A DNA stretch of 39,714 bases from Ruminococcus sp. (GTDB lineage Bacteria > Bacillota > Clostridia > Oscillospirales > Ruminococcaceae): contig JAFXVT010000004.1 of the NCBI GenBank assembly GCA_017534835.1, positions 1 through 39,714 on the forward strand. The letters are read 5' to 3'. Positions within the stretch are counted from its first letter, which is position 1; every line of letters starts with the position of its first letter. Below the pieces are notes generated by a model. The model searched no databases, was not told the origin of the DNA, and saw only the letters and a program-made list of their open reading frames with translations. Shown here in pieces: positions 39,614 to 39,714 of this stretch. A program made the translations under genes and the position numbers.

Positions 39614-39714
39614 ATGGCACGTATCAAGGGTGCAATGATGACTCGCAAGAGAAGAAATAAAGTATTAAAGCTTGCAAAGGGCTACTGGGGCGCAAAGAGC
39701 AAGCACTTCAAGAT
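39614..39714 (+). CDS. rplT: 50S ribosomal protein L20, 3'-truncated by the window
   Basis: The first 33 codons are visible: [26 protein letters not shown]..., the L20 N-terminus. GGAGGT at 39600-39605 precedes the ATG. L20 is the expected repressor acting on the infC leader upstream. The gene runs off the end of the window. Confidence 0.96.
   Translation, partial: MARIKGAMMTRKRRNKVLKLAKGYWGAKSKHFK

Noticed and set aside
1-39714. CRISPR array, tRNA, rRNA or insertion sequence
   Set aside because: Looked for regularly spaced repeats, cloverleaf-like ends and transposase frames; none was found apart from the repeats described.

Overview
The window looks like chromosomal DNA from a cellulolytic Ruminococcus of the flavefaciens/champanellensis type (Firmicutes, Clostridia). 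The main evidence is a secreted family 9 cellulase (33659-36370, minus) ending in a Thr-rich linker and a dockerin of the kind used in R. flavefaciens-like cellulosomes. Firmicute-style AGGAGG ribosome sites, TTGACA/TATAAT promoters, spoIIR and a YdbC-type PC4 protein agree. Genus is an inference from protein features; no rRNA or tRNA gene is present.

Layout. 1-2794: the end of a sodium-pumping oxaloacetate decarboxylase operon (alpha, gamma, biotin carrier, beta). 2795-4274: a gene-free island made of a long imperfect palindrome (arms 2893-3154 and 3883-4144, with nested inner arms) around a consensus promoter and a hairpin terminator that could define a roughly 200-nt orphan RNA. 4275-6667: two cell-wall D,D-peptidase relatives (VanY-like and S11/PBP5-like), both lacking key catalytic residues, separated by a 96-bp tandem repeat. 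6811-9362: pgi, a small P-loop protein, yceD and rpmF. 9455-15227: a PDZ/radical-SAM protein, a TraX-like membrane protein, a SUKH protein, then der-plsY-gpsA (ribosome assembly and phospholipid synthesis). 15242-18248: an asparagine synthetase paralogue without its glutaminase site, then gltX. 18292-21879: degV (minus), a MetRS-like protein with an altered KMSKS loop, and an AT-rich orphan gene. 21921-24638 (minus): hpt, an AraC regulator, a tail-anchored small protein and an OGG1-like glycosylase. 24730-31932 (plus): a tandem TPM lipoprotein, a small alarmone synthetase overlapping a zinc-ribbon membrane protein, small conserved proteins, full-length asnB, an HD phosphohydrolase, and an aspartate carbamoyltransferase carrying a PyrI-like zinc module. 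31973-37420 (minus): FkbM methyltransferase, PH-domain protein, GH9-dockerin cellulase and an LRR surface protein. 37672-39714: a zinc-ribbon protein, spoIIR, and the infC-rpmI-rplT operon with an attenuator leader and an AUU start for infC.

Most of the window is housekeeping: translation (gltX, MetRS-like, rpmF, der, infC-rpmI-rplT), central carbon and lipid metabolism (oxaloacetate decarboxylase, pgi, plsY, gpsA), nucleotide and amino-acid synthesis (hpt, pyrB, asnB) and the ppGpp response. The parts that depart from expectation are the palindromic island with its orphan promoter, the adjacent pair of apparently dead peptidases, and three enzyme variants (glutaminase-less AsnB, KASSS-loop MetRS, zinc-module PyrB). 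I found no CRISPR array, transposase, integrase or phage gene.
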